From NCBI RefSeq assembly GCF_000003815.2, contig NC_049985.1, positions 21,635,574 through 21,699,573 of the forward strand: 64,000 bases of DNA, read 5' to 3'. The position numbers and the translations under genes are program-made. Source of the stretch: Branchiostoma floridae. Its lineage: Eukaryota > Chordata > Leptocardii > Amphioxiformes > Branchiostomatidae. This document shows, in pieces, positions 11,170 to 22,029 of this stretch. The notes below the pieces were generated by a model. The model saw nothing but the letters and a program-made list of their open reading frames with translations, was not told the DNA's origin and did no database searches. Each line of letters begins with the position of its first letter. The stretch's first letter is position 1.

Positions 11170-11973
11170 ATGAAGGCAAGGCTAAGTCAAGATGGCACCA
11201 AACTCGTGACAAGTTACGAACTCAGTCCGATAGACTTTGATCGCACAGGTGTGCTGAAGTTGTGGACTCTCTCGCAACTCATATCCTACTCTGGGCCTGA
11301 AGAGTCGCCTGTCTTCTACATCCCAGGTCACCTTAAGACGGTCGCTAGCTTCGTACGATACCAGGAGTTCTATCTACATCCAGAATTCTACACCAAAGTC
11401 AAGTTCAACTCCACTGTAGAGGTCGTGTCTGGGGTTGGGTTTGTTGGTAAGACATCTTGGATCTGTAAAGGAGATGTTCGTCTTGCCAAGTCACAAGACA
11501 TCATATGTCACTTTAACCTACAGCTGGTAAACGTAGACATGTCGACTCGGCAACCGACCGCACTTCCACAAAACCTGCGGCTGAAGGGAAAGGGTCCCCG
11601 GCCGACGTTTGACCTGCCTATGGCATCGTCGAGTCAGCTGATGTACTCCGACAAGTTTAGGGTTGAAGAAAGTGATGTAGATGCCAACGATCACGCCAAG
11701 CAGTCTGCTTTTATCCGATTCTGTTCCGATGCTGCTGTATTTGGTACAAAAGCAGGCTGCTTTCCATCGCTAAGGGAAGACCTGTTGAAATTTCATGTAA
11801 AGAAAATCGCCATGTTGTTTCAGAAAGAGGCTCTCCTGGGAGACATGTTGGGTGTGGAGTCATGGGAAATTCCATCCAAACCTGTCTCCTTGATGTTTCA
11901 AATCAAAAGAGGGGAAGAGGAAATTGTTCGCTGTGTATTTGAAATGTATGGACAGGAGAGGGCAAAGCTTTAG
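11170..11973 (+). CDS. Intronless double-hotdog acyl-thioesterase-like protein, gene 1
   Basis: This is a 267-residue single-exon frame. The C-terminal half (about 155-267) has the hotdog-helix signature of the 4HBT/acyl-ACP thioesterase group around residues 166-190 (SDVDANDHAKQSAFIRF). The N-terminal half (LWTLSQLISY to VEVVSGVGFVGKTSW) looks like a second hotdog, so the chain resembles a FatA/FatB-like tandem. Known relatives hydrolyse acyl thioesters, but the substrate here is unknown. The canonical H-x-N of the motif reads H-A-K, whereas paralogues at 31762 and 33208 read H-T-N, so activity may be altered. No signal peptide is evident. The start codon context and N-terminus (MKARLSQDGTKLV) match all paralogues. 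AATAAA lies at 12011. Confidence 0.75.
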   Translation: MKARLSQDGTKLVTSYELSPIDFDRTGVLKLWTLSQLISYSGPEESPVFYIPGHLKTVASFVRYQEFYLHPEFYTKVKFNSTVEVVSGVGFVGKTSWICKGDVRLAKSQDIICHFNLQLVNVDMSTRQPTALPQNLRLKGKGPRPTFDLPMASSSQLMYSDKFRVEESDVDANDHAKQSAFIRFCSDAAVFGTKAGCFPSLREDLLKFHVKKIAMLFQKEALLGDMLGVESWEIPSKPVSLMFQIKRGEEEIVRCVFEMYGQERAKL

Positions 11974-12019
11974 GAAGACGTCCACGCTGTCCATGACGAT
12001 TTGTGCGACAAATAAAGTT

Positions 12020-13600
12020 GTTGTATACAATTGTAAATATTGTCTTTACCATCACGATTGAAGTGTACATATGAAAGAAATTGTATGTATGCTGTGTGTG
12101 CGTGCGTGTGTGTGTGTGTTGTAAATTCCCTAAAGAACAATGTAACGTTACAGGCTTTATTACCTCCATGAAATGGAAGAGATGTATAGTTTTTTGCCTG
12201 TGCAGTGTGTGTGCCCGTGTCAGTTTTGTATTTGGTATATAGGGAAGAGAAATATCAAGGTCAAGATCCCCTGGTGTGTGACCTTGGTACTGCCGCAGTA
12301 CTTCCTTGGCATACTATGGTCTGGAATTTTTGGTTGCAGATAGCTTTTCAGAAAAATTAATGAGAAGTTGGTTAGGTCTAACATATGGGAGGTGGAACAT
12401 CTATATATAGTTAGCAATTATAGAATGAGAGATTAATTTGCATAACAAATGCGGGAGTGGAATAATTTCTTTGGAGTATTTGACTGACTGCATATCTTCA
12501 CGAAAACTTTTCTTCCCATGCATATCTGCTGGCAGAATACTGTTTGTGAGTTTTCCCGAACGCCCCATTGCCCACGGGTAGTGTGAGTGCGATTGCGCCC
12601 CTTGCGGAATCATCCGGGATGGCACCCCAGACAGACCGTTCACATGGTGCCTCAGCCCTTGGCGGAGTGTCTCACAGGGGAGAGAATGCACCCAGCAGGG
12701 GGGACCGCACGCAGTCCTCGGTGCGCGAGCATAATCCACTGTATAGGTCGATTTACTGTCACGATTGCCCAAATCAGACCAGTTAATGTGTGTTTGTAGC
12801 CAAGAGATCCTCATGAGGCTCGTCTGAATAAATATCAGGCTTAATAAAAGGATGTTTTAAGTATTAAACTGTGTCTCCGTATTTTTGGCGTGGTTTGGGG
12901 CGGTATGGGGGTTTCACGAGGGTAGGATTACAGCACGAGGATTATCTACTTCCGGGTCAACGTGGCTTGGCAGTGAAGTAGTGATCACACTAATTTGAAT
13001 TTCGGTACACATTCATATAAGATTTTATACTTTACATCTACGCTTAGAAATCAGAGTTGTGCTTATCATTTTTGGGTGAGGACTTTATTGATCACTCCTC
13101 GTAGACAAGATTATGAAAAAAAGATGTAGTATCCACGTCGACTTCGAGCTCAATTGACAATGCGCTCTCAGAACTTGTAACGTTATTACCGGGAAGCCGG
13201 TAAAAATCACTCAAGCTACGCTGCGCAAAGCAAACAATTTCCATAAGAAGCGCCAAAACAAGAAAATCTGGTTTACCGAGAACTGCGCAACAGTCAGACG
13301 AAGTCTCAACAATTTTTTGTAAACTTCTCTCGAAAAAACTGAACAATCTACCACAATACAGATAGCAGGGTACTTTGACTTTTTAGTTTTTAGCAGGGTA
13401 GTAGTTGACAATAGTAACATGGGACATCTCAACTACATGTAGTAATTGTTTATCATCTTTACCCAGGGTTGTCCAACTCAGTGCTATTGCACTGTTTTGC
13501 AGTGGAGCCCTGCATTACATAACTTGAAATGAAACATATACATGAATGAACAATAATGGTATGAAACTAATGGAAACAATAATAATGATAACGAAATACA
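12020..13600. other. Intergenic stretch without a recognised gene
   Basis: It contains a TG/CG microsatellite near 12093-12120 and a GC-rich patch at about 12545-12735 with short open frames on both strands but no recognisable protein. The rest is AT-rich sequence in which I see no RNA gene. Confidence 0.4.
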
Positions 13601-13614
13601 TGCTATCATAGTCG

Positions 13615-13990
13615 TCAGTTTCATATCGTCATTGAGTGGTCAGAGGTCAAAGCCGTTTTGCATGTGGTTTTAAAAGCAAATTTGGACGTGCATATCTTTA
13701 AAGATTGTGGCAGACTGTTCCATGCGACAATACCTCTATATGAAAACTTACGCTTCCCACATTCCAAACGAACAAGTGGTAGTTTCAAGGATAGATTCTG
13801 ACTGTGTCGGGTGGGATAGTTGTGAGTCAGAAGTCCTTCGATAACTATTGATGTATTTAGGAAGTTCATTGTTGACAGCGGCCTTGTACATTGATTGTAG
13901 CAGGTGCAAGTTTCTCCTTGATGTTAAGGTTTTCCAGCCCAAGGTAGCTCATCAATTGCAAAGCCCCAAATCACATCGCAATAGTCCATT
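13615..13990 (-). mobile_element. 3' end of a CR1/L2-like LINE (minus strand)
   Basis: Minus-strand frames carry the typical end of a LINE reverse-transcriptase ORF. HNYPTRHSQNLSL precedes FSYRGIVAWNSLPQSLK (13869 down to about 13640), with an upstream part in a second frame (LQSMYKAAVNNELPKYIN), so there is at least one frameshift. It is a dead, truncated fragment. Confidence 0.75.
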
Positions 13991-14108
13991 TTAGGCAAAA
14001 CCATGCAGTTGAACAACATAACAAGAGTGCGTTGTGGTAGAGAAGGAATAAGGCGCCGTAATTAATTAGATTAACTTTTAGCTTAACTGTTTTTGGGCTA
14101 CAAAAACA

Positions 14109-14217
14109 GCCTGGGTACCATCCTATTTCTACCTGGGCTCCTTACACTCGCTTACCTAAAAAAAAAATAGGGAAGCGAGTGTAAGGAGCCCAGGTAGGAA
14201 TAGGATGGTACCAAGGC
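14109..14217. mobile_element. 109-bp foldback element
   Basis: Arms of about 49 bp (14109-14157 and 14169-14217) are nearly perfect inverted repeats (GCCTGGGTACC to GGTACCAAGGC) around an A-rich loop. It is a short MITE-like hairpin with no coding content. Confidence 0.75.
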
Positions 14218-14299
14218 TAACAAAATACAGGATCGAGCTATTTTCATAACGATTTGTTTTGGTACGAGGAATATCAAGTTGATTTGCTCCCTTCCAGCA

Positions 14300-14340
14300 A
14301 GGAGGTTAAAAAATCACTTTTTTTAACCTCCTTGCTTCCA
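14300..14340. repeat. Hairpin GGAGGTTAAAA / TTTTAACCTCC
   Basis: An inverted repeat of about 15-18 bp (GCAAGGAGGTTAAAAAA with its complement). A second copy lies at 17337-17373, and a half-copy (TTTTAACCTCCTTGG) occurs at 24084. It recurs and probably marks ends of small foldback elements. Confidence 0.5.
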
Positions 14341-14721
14341 GCATCTTGTATGAATTTGAGAACGGGTAGGAGACAACCAATGCCGGAAAGTTGGGGAGTT
14401 GAGTAGCGACTTTGCAAACTTATCGCTAAGAGTTTCTCTTCTTTTCTCAGGGGACGGTAAACCTAACTGGGCAAGGGCGCTGTTGTACCATTCATGCTGC
14501 AGGCCGAGAATTATTCGAAGTGTTCGCTTCTGTATGCGTTCAATCTTCATCACCTGTTGCGGTGTAATATTTGAGTTCCAAACTTGAGCTGCATATTCAA
14601 GGGTCGGGCGAATATAACCTACTGTAGGTAAAAACCAAAGAGGTCTTGAGCGGGGAGTCCGGAGCTTTTGGGTTTCTTCAACCAGAAGAGTCTTGAGCAG
14701 GCGCCTTTTTACCTTCGCCAA
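14323..14721 (-). mobile_element. LINE reverse-transcriptase C-terminal fragment (minus strand)
   Basis: A 132-codon minus-strand frame contains YIRPTLEYAAQVWN and KIERIQKRTLRIILG, the conserved segment just after the RT domain of CR1/Jockey-type LINEs. The 5' part of the element is absent and it abuts another repeat at 14711. It is probably inactive. Confidence 0.8.
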
Positions 14722-15850
14722 GAAGGTTATATTTTGGTTAGAAAATTTTCGGGTGTCCCACTATGTAGTTCAATCTTATATAACTCGAGCAGCTGTGGAT
14801 GGAATGTCACGATATTTGGTATTTGAGTAGCGGTTGCGTATACCAAGGTTTTGTACGAAAATGGTACTTCTGGCACTTTCTGTCGTGAGTGCAGCGGGGT
14901 GAATGTGTGTGTGTATTTGCGTACAAGATAACTTTTGACGCTGTGGATCGTTTTGCATTATATTTAGTAATTATTTAGGGGATTGGAAAACGATGGTCAA
15001 GTTCGATTATGGGCGTCCTGGCAACAAGTTGCGGTACTGCAGCGGAGCGTCGAAGTTGGCGTTAAAGTTATCCTGAAGTGGCAGGTTGAGGATTTTTGGC
15101 TAGTGGATACGTCTTTGGGTAGGGAGTAAGTCGTGTAAGTTTTGGCCCCCTGGCGGCTTGTTTTGAACTGCAGTGGGCGATTTTGTTGTCATCTTTGGAA
15201 GAGAGTAAATCAAGCAGGGCTTGGTGGATTTGCATTATTTTTGGTATGTACATACCTTAGGTAATGATAAAAATCCTGAAATGTATTGTACGCAAATCGG
15301 GGCTTAATTTACATAATAATTAGAAGAATGTGTAAATCCTTCAATCGACCTCTTTTCTGGACAGTCAGTGCTCAGTGTCTACTTAACTATATCTGTGCTC
15401 CAGACATGTGTAGTTCATGACATATTTGTGTCAGCAAAACATAGATGTTATTGTTGCTAACACATTGTTTATTAGTTCTCACTTGGTGGTTTGTGGCCTT
15501 TTCATTACCTTTGCCAAGAAGATTAAACTTTTGGTTAAGGCTTAAGCCATAGTGTTAGGTGAGTCTTTATGTAGATCAACAGTACAACTGGAGAACTGAT
15601 TGATGGATCTTCATGATACACATGTACTTGGTATTGAGTAGCGGTCGCAGAAACAAAGGTTGAGTTTGAAAATGGTTCGCCCGGTATCTTCCGTCGGTAC
15701 TGCAGCGGGCTCAGTGTGTGTGTGTGTGCGGAGAACATAACTTGAGAAGCTATATAAAACCTTTAACTTAGTTTAAGTGATTGATAAAGGCTTAACAACC
15801 CTTGATTGGCGAAGGTATGTGTTTCGTGGAACTCTAGTTCGTTATAACAT
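14711..15850. repeat. Two copies of an unclassified dispersed repeat
   Basis: Segments at about 14711-15000 and 15500-15845 share GCCAAGAAG(G/A)TTA, a GGTATT(T)GAGTAGCGGT core, CTGCAGCGGG and a TG-run. The second ends GAACTCTAGTTCGTT. A longer relative at 34225-35295 ends the same way (GAACTCTAGTTTGTT). I find no terminal inverted repeats or coding frame. Confidence 0.45.
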
Positions 15851-16360
15851 CTACATGTTTGTCCCATCTTAAATTACTAGATAACCAAAGGCCTACAATA
15901 TATTAGTTTTCGTATACTCGGGGGCTTTTCATTAAGTGAAATATTAGTGGGTGGGAGCATGTACATTGGTTTTTTAATCATCCCCATCTATCTCAATGAA
16001 AGATTAGATATAGATTATCATACAAACCTCAGCAGAACGGGCCAATAACTCTTGTCGAACTTTTACTTTTGATCAAAACGCCAAAGTAGTTGTGCATAGA
16101 CAAATTGAAAAGTATGAACGTCTAAAGGTAGAGGTAAACTTAAAGCCGCTATGGTGCTCTATGTCTTCCTCTGCTTCCAAAAAAGAACTCAAACTCAACC
16201 TATTTAGATATAGTCCACACTAGCTTTCGAGTAGTCTTTTTGTATAACGATATCTATCACAGTTTATTGTTACATGCATATCCCCTATCTTGTTTCAATT
16301 GCATCCAATTGAACAACAGACGTAGAAATGTATAGAAAAGTGAAATATAACTACAAGGTG
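15850..16360. other. AT-rich stretch without a recognised feature
   Basis: I see no gene, RNA or clear repeat here. It leads into the ATGTGA array. Confidence 0.4.
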
Positions 16361-16366
16361 CATAAA

Positions 16367-16995
16367 TGTGAAAATTATGTGAATTTTCGGCGAAATTCCG
16401 TGAAAATGTGATATAATGTGATATAATGTGAAACATTTTGAGGTTCAACAGTATCACATTTTATCACATAAGTTGACATATAATCACATAAAATAACATT
16501 CACGTCACATATCTGAAGGGTGGCACAGAAATTGAGCTTTATGTGAAAAAAATGTTATTAGCTTACATCACATTTTTTCACATTTCCCCAAAACGGTCTT
16601 GAAGAATCACATTTTGAAATGTGAAAATATGTTACCTAATGTGACATTGGTTGTGCAGCCATTATGTGAAATTATGTGACTGTCCATACATGCTTCTACC
16701 GGCTATACTTATGTGATTTTTATGTGAAAAGGGCCCTTGTTGAAAATGTGAAATAATGTTAAATTGAATCACATTCTATGAAATGTGACTTCATGTTAAA
16801 CTCATGTGAAATGTGGCCGGCTACGAAATGTGAAAAAAATGTAAAGACAACTGGCGGGCTGAGAAATGTGAATTTTATGTGATGTTCACAAACTTGCAAG
16901 ATGTGAAAAAATGTGATAGCAAATCACATTTTTTATATGTGAAACTAATGTGATTTCTACTTTCATAAGATATGAAGTAATGTGATTTGCCATAC
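16367..16995. repeat. Interspersed ATGTGA hexamer array, copy 1
   Basis: By eye about 32 occurrences of ATGTGA or its complement TCACAT lie in about 630 bp on both strands, at irregular spacing. It starts AAATGTGAAAATTATGTGAA, exactly as the second array at 29558 does. The downstream 17060-17250 also resembles 29990-30190, so both arrays belong to one repeat family. Confidence 0.75.
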
Positions 16996-17039
16996 TGTGT
17001 AAAAGGTAAGTGTGCTAACTAACGTTTATGTATGAAGAT

Positions 17040-17335
17040 TTTGCCTAGAGGCAACAAGACGACCCACAGATACACATGCACAACGTTAAAGGTGCATTCC
17101 ACTCCAGAAGCGCTATTTGCTGACTTCGTACACATTCAAGACAAAATGCCTTTTTAGTCCACACCACTCTTCTCAGTTTTATGGGCTAAATATTCGTGGA
17201 ATATTCTCACAAAACATGCGTTGTAAGCGATACAAAGCCTTTGGCAAAGTCATTATCTATCGTTCAGTCAGAACAAAAGGTGTGAAAAACTCCCCACTCC
17301 CCCTCCCTTTCTACAGGCACACATAGTACTATGAC
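17040..17335. repeat. Conserved flank of the ATGTGA repeat family
   Basis: The block from GACTTCGTAC through TATGGG and TTGTGG/TCGTGG to TGCGTTGTAA aligns with 30080-30185, in the same order and orientation relative to the hexamer array. It is probably the body of the same non-coding mobile element. Confidence 0.5.
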
Positions 17336-17435
17336 CAAGGAGGTTAAAAAAGCAATTTCTTTAACCTCCATGCTATAACATAGCGAATCGCAATACATCC
17401 CACCAAACGCGGGTCCAACACCACCCTATAGTAGT

Positions 17436-17492
17436 CGGGATTTTTACCGGCTCGCTTGAGGGGCGAGCCGGTAAAGAATCGACTACTACTAC
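17436..17492. repeat. Short hairpin (TAGTAGTCG / CGACTACTA)
   Basis: Stem of about 25 bp including TTTACCGGCTCGC and its complement, around a 6-base loop. Nothing ties it to a transcript. Confidence 0.5.
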
Positions 17493-17499
17493 ATCTCCG

Positions 17500-18470
17500 C
17501 CCGTCAACCTCGATTTACTGGGCATGTTGCCAAGGGCTTGAGAAAAAATCGTAGCCGCTGAGCGCTGTTCTCTGGCAACCAGGGTACTTGGTATCCACCC
17601 GTATTATTTATAGTTCCCGAGTCTCTTTTGTCCTCTGCGCAAATGCGCCATATTTCTGACAAACGTCTCCAACTCAGTTTAAATCAATTTACCATCATTA
17701 ATGTTATACCCAACAAAATAGGCAGTATGACACGTTTTGAAGAGAATAATCACCTAAATATTTTATTCAAATGTGTTAATTACGATCTGAATGTTGCCAG
17801 TGCATCATGCTAGTGCCATCACATTGGTTACTAAGACTATTGGAGCCTGCTTTTCAAGTCCTGTCATCAAGATTTAAATAAACGATTGTTACTGTTTTTG
17901 TCAGGTTGATAAGACTGGTATGTAAATCCCTGCTTCCTAGCTGTTTTCCCTGTATATAAGAGCTCCATTGTAACGGACTGATACAAGTACCGCTTTGTGA
18001 AAGACCGGCTTTGACATACAAATAAGGTGCTACTTTCTTTGCGAGGATGTTGTAATTTTACATATTCTTTTTACTAATTCTAAACAGGATTGTGTAAGCT
18101 TTGTATGTTTTGTACTCAATGCCATTGCAGATAAAACTAAGTTGAAACTTCTCCCAAAGTGGGGATAAAGTGCGACTGTCTAAAGAGAAACTGGTACGAT
18201 CGTACAGCATAATACTATTTACCTTGCTGTCTGTACGAGTAGTGGAATCTAGCTATCAACTAAATATCCCCATATCCCCACCCCATGTTGCACCGGTCAA
18301 ACCACTTCCAATTTCCACTGAAAAAGATTGCATAATACTTAGTGCTACTGAAACCTTGGCCAAAAGCTAAATTTGTGAAGAAGAAAAACTTTAAACCATA
18401 AAAGTTTAACAAAACAAATTATTGGTGCAACCATGTCTCATATCCAAGCAGATGTGGGGACAGTCACACT
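17500..18470. other. Intergenic stretch without a recognised feature
   Basis: Only short open frames without recognisable motifs. No repeat boundary could be fixed. Confidence 0.35.
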
Positions 18471-18477
18471 GTAAACT

Positions 18478-19164
18478 CTAGCAGCTAATATTACGAACAA
18501 CTCTTACTTGACGNNNNNNNNNNNNNNNNNNNNNNNNNNNNNNNNNNNNNNNNNNNNNNNNNNNNNNNNNNNNNNNNNNNNNNNNNNNNNNNNNNNNNNN
18601 NNNNNNNNNNNNNAAGGGAACAAAAAATTCGTTGCACACTTCTCTGCTGTATCTCCTCACAGCAGCAACTCTGTACACATAACGCAGTGGTTGTAGTGCT
18701 GGAGTGTCATGTCCTTTTCGCTTCCGATGCTTCTGAATAGCTGAAACCGTCTTCGTTACATGCCCACAGGTTTCACAGTAGTTTGGCCCGCCGTGTATTT
18801 TCCTGATGTGGTCTGCAACCTGATGCTTTGCCCTTCTTCCAAACCGACAGGAAGGCCATGGGCAAATATAGTGCCCGTGACCGTCATTCTTTCTCAGCTC
18901 CACTTGGATGAGGCATTTTGTCTGCTTTTTGTCCATCCAAAACTCAACAGCAGTACAGACGGCACCATTGTGCTCCTCTTCTTGGCGGAAAACCCTCTCG
19001 AGTTTTTGGTAAGGTTTGTCGCTATCACGGAGTCTTGGTACGGCCGCTCTCATAATCAGTGGGTTGTCAGCATGTCTCGGCTCCGATTCGGAAGACACGT
19101 CATTCGCAGATTCCTGACTGCTTTGCTTCGAAAATGCTTCAGAATCCATGTCCAATCCATCCAT
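18478..19164 (-). CDS. C2H2 zinc-finger protein, interrupted by an assembly gap
   Basis: On the minus strand an ATG at 19164 opens a frame of 183 readable residues before a 100-N gap (18514-18613). An acidic, Ser-rich N-terminus is followed by two C2H2 fingers. Finger 1 uses Cys101, Cys106, His119 and His124 (CPWPSC spacing of four). Finger 2 uses Cys130, Cys133, His146 and His152. The C-terminal side is basic (KHRKRKGH). Probably a nucleic-acid-binding protein, or a domesticated or remnant transposon-encoded zinc-finger frame given the repeat-rich surroundings. The end beyond the gap is uncertain because the true gap length is unknown. No paralogue in the window. Confidence 0.55.
   Translation of the reverse strand: MDGLDMDSEAFSKQSSQESANDVSSESEPRHADNPLIMRAAVPRLRDSDKPYQKLERVFRQEEEHNGAVCTAVEFWMDKKQTKCLIQVELRKNDGHGHYICPWPSCRFGRRAKHQVADHIRKIHGGPNYCETCGHVTKTVSAIQKHRKRKGHDTPALQPLRYVYRVAAVRRYSREVCNEFFVPXXXXXXXXXXXXXXXXXXXXXXXXXXXXXXXXXXRQVRVVRNISC
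18514..18613. other. Assembly gap (100 N)
   Basis: Exactly 100 N, the usual placeholder for unknown length. It falls inside the zinc-finger frame. Confidence 0.98.
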
Positions 19165-19373
19165 AGTGCTTCAAGGTGAAAACTCCGCTATAACGTACCT
19201 CGTTCTGTTACCGCAATCTAAGCAAGCTAAATGGCATAGTATATGGAAAGGCGTCACTTATATGGTAATTGGGTTCAAACTGGTTGCTTGATGCGTCATA
19301 AAGACAATAGGAAAACTAAACACACGAAAATGTATGCAACGGCTGGTGCTGGAACAAGAGCTATGTTTTGGGT

Positions 19374-20003
19374 ACCCGAAACGAGGAACAACACGACGTG
19401 AAGTTCCTCAAAACACGTCATTCCACACGAAACGTGCCATTTCTCAAACGCCGCTATATTTGCACGGGTGCGGAGTTACTGTCGCGTGACGGCAACTGCA
19501 CGCGTGTAAAGATAGCGTCGCTTGAAGAATAGCACGTTTCGTGCCGATTGACGAGTTTTGAGCAACTTCACGCAAACTCCGAACGCGTGCATTACCTCGC
19601 CCCGTGCTGACTTCGCACGCTTGGGCACAGAACGGACACGCATTTTCGTGGGCGCAAAAGCGACGGGCATAGCGGCGGACATTGCGACATTGCGCGTGCC
19701 GAGGTACCTCGCGTAGTCAACAGACACGTGCATGACCTCAAAGCAACCCGAATTGGCACGTAATCCATGTACACAAGAAGCGGAAAGCGGTGGCGTAAAA
19801 CGGAGCGCATTGATACGATGAATGACGTGTCGCAAACGTCGGACTTGAAATGCGTAAATTTCCTTTAAAAAACAGGAGTTTACAGCGGTAGATTGGAACA
19901 TCTGCCGCTATTTTGCAACGCACAATGCTTTGCGAGGTCGGGCGTACAATTCCTCATTATAACCGAAAGTCGCACGACGTGCGTTTCCTCATTACAGAGC
20001 CCA
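19374..20003. mobile_element. GC-rich palindromic repeat with CACGACGTG ends
   Basis: The left part (19389-19480) matches the reverse complement of 24815-24899 over about 85 bp (GAGGAA, CACGACGTGA, CACACGAAACGTGCCATT, CCGCTAT, TTTGCACG). It is also partly self-complementary with 19495-19560. The right edge again has GCACGACGTGCGTTTCCTC (about 19972). These are features of a DNA transposon or MITE with long inverted ends. No transposase was recognised. Confidence 0.5.
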
Positions 20004-20820
20004 GGATTTGCACAGCGTAAACAACATATTTTGTGTAAACAAACATTTTTGACGCAGCGATACCAAGCTAGTAGTAGATTTTTACTTATTTACAAAGAAC
20101 TTACAACGAAAACTGATGATCTAGTTTGGTACTTTGGAGGAGCGAGTAGTAAACTTACACTGAACGATACGAGGAAATGCTCCGCCGACACCGTACCATT
20201 TTCTACTATATCTAACCAATCTATTTACGGCGTACGTAGCTGAAAATAAATGATAAACATTACAAAACAGAATTCATACCTTGTACTATGTGTGACCAAC
20301 CCAAAGGCTGACTCGAAACAAGTAGTGACGCAGGTTGTAAATGAACGGCCCGACTGTAAACATGGTTGTTGGGCAATGACCCCTAATTGACGGCTGCGCA
20401 GAAGGTCCCCGGTGAGTCCCCACAGGATTGATTTTTAAAAGTATCAGAAGATGTGTTTTTCTTTGGAAATGTTGGCATCTTGGAGCTAAATTCTACAGGT
20501 AAGGGTTGTAGGTTTTTTATTATGTCGAAAAAAACAGACTTTTAAGCCTGTTTTGGGTGCCTGGAACACTAGAAAGAAGTTTGTTATGTAGCTGTCATTG
20601 TAGTGCCAGATGGGGTCAAAGGTCACCGAGTTGCGTTTGGATGCAAATCACCGGTCAGAAAGTTCCGAAAAGTTGAGAATGGACATTTTAGAAGCCGGGC
20701 TACCCTCTCAATGTTAGTTTTTCGAGAACGAAACGTCAGGTAGGTGACTTTTGACAGCTTCTATTTGCCATTAAATGCATTATAAGGATAGGGAAGACAT
20801 GATTGGTGGTCACTGCTCTG
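20003..20820. other. Stretch without a recognised feature
   Basis: Several GTAAGG/GTAGGT/GTGAGT words look like splice donors, but no coherent exon could be assembled. Confidence 0.3.
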
Positions 20821-20822
20821 CC

Positions 20823-21154
20823 ATGTTCGGCAGGGTAGTCAAGTTCAAAATTAGCAGGTGTCAAGACACTTCAAGTGATGCGGGAAGGGTTGTCAAGCAT
20901 TGTCACAAGTTTTAAAGACTTCACGGAGACCCTACTCCAAGGATTGGTCCCCAGGGAGCACAGGTGTCAGGAGGGATGTGGTAAGGTTTGTGGCTTTGGT
21001 TAGACTTCATATTGTTTAGCAAAAAGTGGCACAAACAGGGGAAAATGGTAAAATCTGCTCACCCTGTCATAAGGGGACTACTCTCCATCAGTTTAGACAC
21101 CAAAATTTGTATCTAAATGCTGTTAGACCACACTCTGGAGCAGATGATGAGAGT
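20823..21154. repeat. 332-bp direct repeat, copy 1
   Basis: Runs from ATGTTCGGCAGGG to GAGCAGATGATGAGAGT. It appears identical, base for base, to 21698-22029. The copies are separated by 543 bp. The ends do not have the TG...CA form of an LTR. Confidence 0.85.
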
Positions 21155-21697
21155 GCATAGAATGAGGGGGGGGGGGGTAGGTGTGTCCTTTGGGGCTTAT
21201 ATATCATTGGGGGCCAATATGTTCCCAAAAATTGGTTATATGGGCAAAAGAAAGGCTTTACCTGACTCAACTGACTGAAATTTCTTGAGAAATTCTGCCA
21301 TATTAGTGGTTTTGGGCCTGATTTCTTACTTTCTGTACCTTTTATTGATAATGTAATATGCACTCTCATAAAATGCTTCAAAGTCTAACCTGGCAGCTTT
21401 TCAATACAACTTTAGGTGTGTAAATGGTGGGAGAATACTTTCCTTATGCTAGAAAGATCAGCTTTTAACTTTTTCTTCAGTTTGTGTCACTTTTTGGTTA
21501 ATGCTATGGAGCCTATCAAATGCCTCAAACCACTGCCAAGGCCTTGAGGAAAGTCCTCTGACACCTGCCATGAGATCCATTCCCCTGGGAGCATTCTTGG
21601 TCAGAAAGCTTTGAAACTTGGGATAATGTTTGAAAACTCTTACTCGCATCATGCGAAATGATTGAAACTTGTCAATTCTCAAGTTCGGGCCCCTACA
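21155..21697. other. Spacer between the 332-bp repeats with an unexplained minus-strand frame
   Basis: It contains a run of 13 G at about 21167-21179. A minus-strand open frame (from 21739, in copy 2 of the repeat, down to 21458) has protein-like wording (MDLMAGVRGLSSRPWQWFEA). I do not recognise the family. It could be an exon of a transposase or of an unknown gene. Confidence 0.35.
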
Positions 21698-22029
21698 ATG
21701 TTCGGCAGGGTAGTCAAGTTCAAAATTAGCAGGTGTCAAGACACTTCAAGTGATGCGGGAAGGGTTGTCAAGCATTGTCACAAGTTTTAAAGACTTCACG
21801 GAGACCCTACTCCAAGGATTGGTCCCCAGGGAGCACAGGTGTCAGGAGGGATGTGGTAAGGTTTGTGGCTTTGGTTAGACTTCATATTGTTTAGCAAAAA
21901 GTGGCACAAACAGGGGAAAATGGTAAAATCTGCTCACCCTGTCATAAGGGGACTACTCTCCATCAGTTTAGACACCAAAATTTGTATCTAAATGCTGTTA
22001 GACCACACTCTGGAGCAGATGATGAGAGT
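21698..22029. repeat. 332-bp direct repeat, copy 2
   Basis: Appears identical to 20823-21154. Its right end directly abuts the 3' truncation point of a minus-strand LINE fragment (22030). Confidence 0.85.

Noticed and set aside
16367-16995. CRISPR-like array
   Set aside because: The repeated word is only six bases, in both orientations and at irregular spacing. There is no repeat-spacer structure and the genome is eukaryotic.
20823-22029. LTR retrotransposon or TRIM
   Set aside because: The direct repeats lack TG...CA ends. No primer-binding site, polypurine tract or target duplication could be seen.
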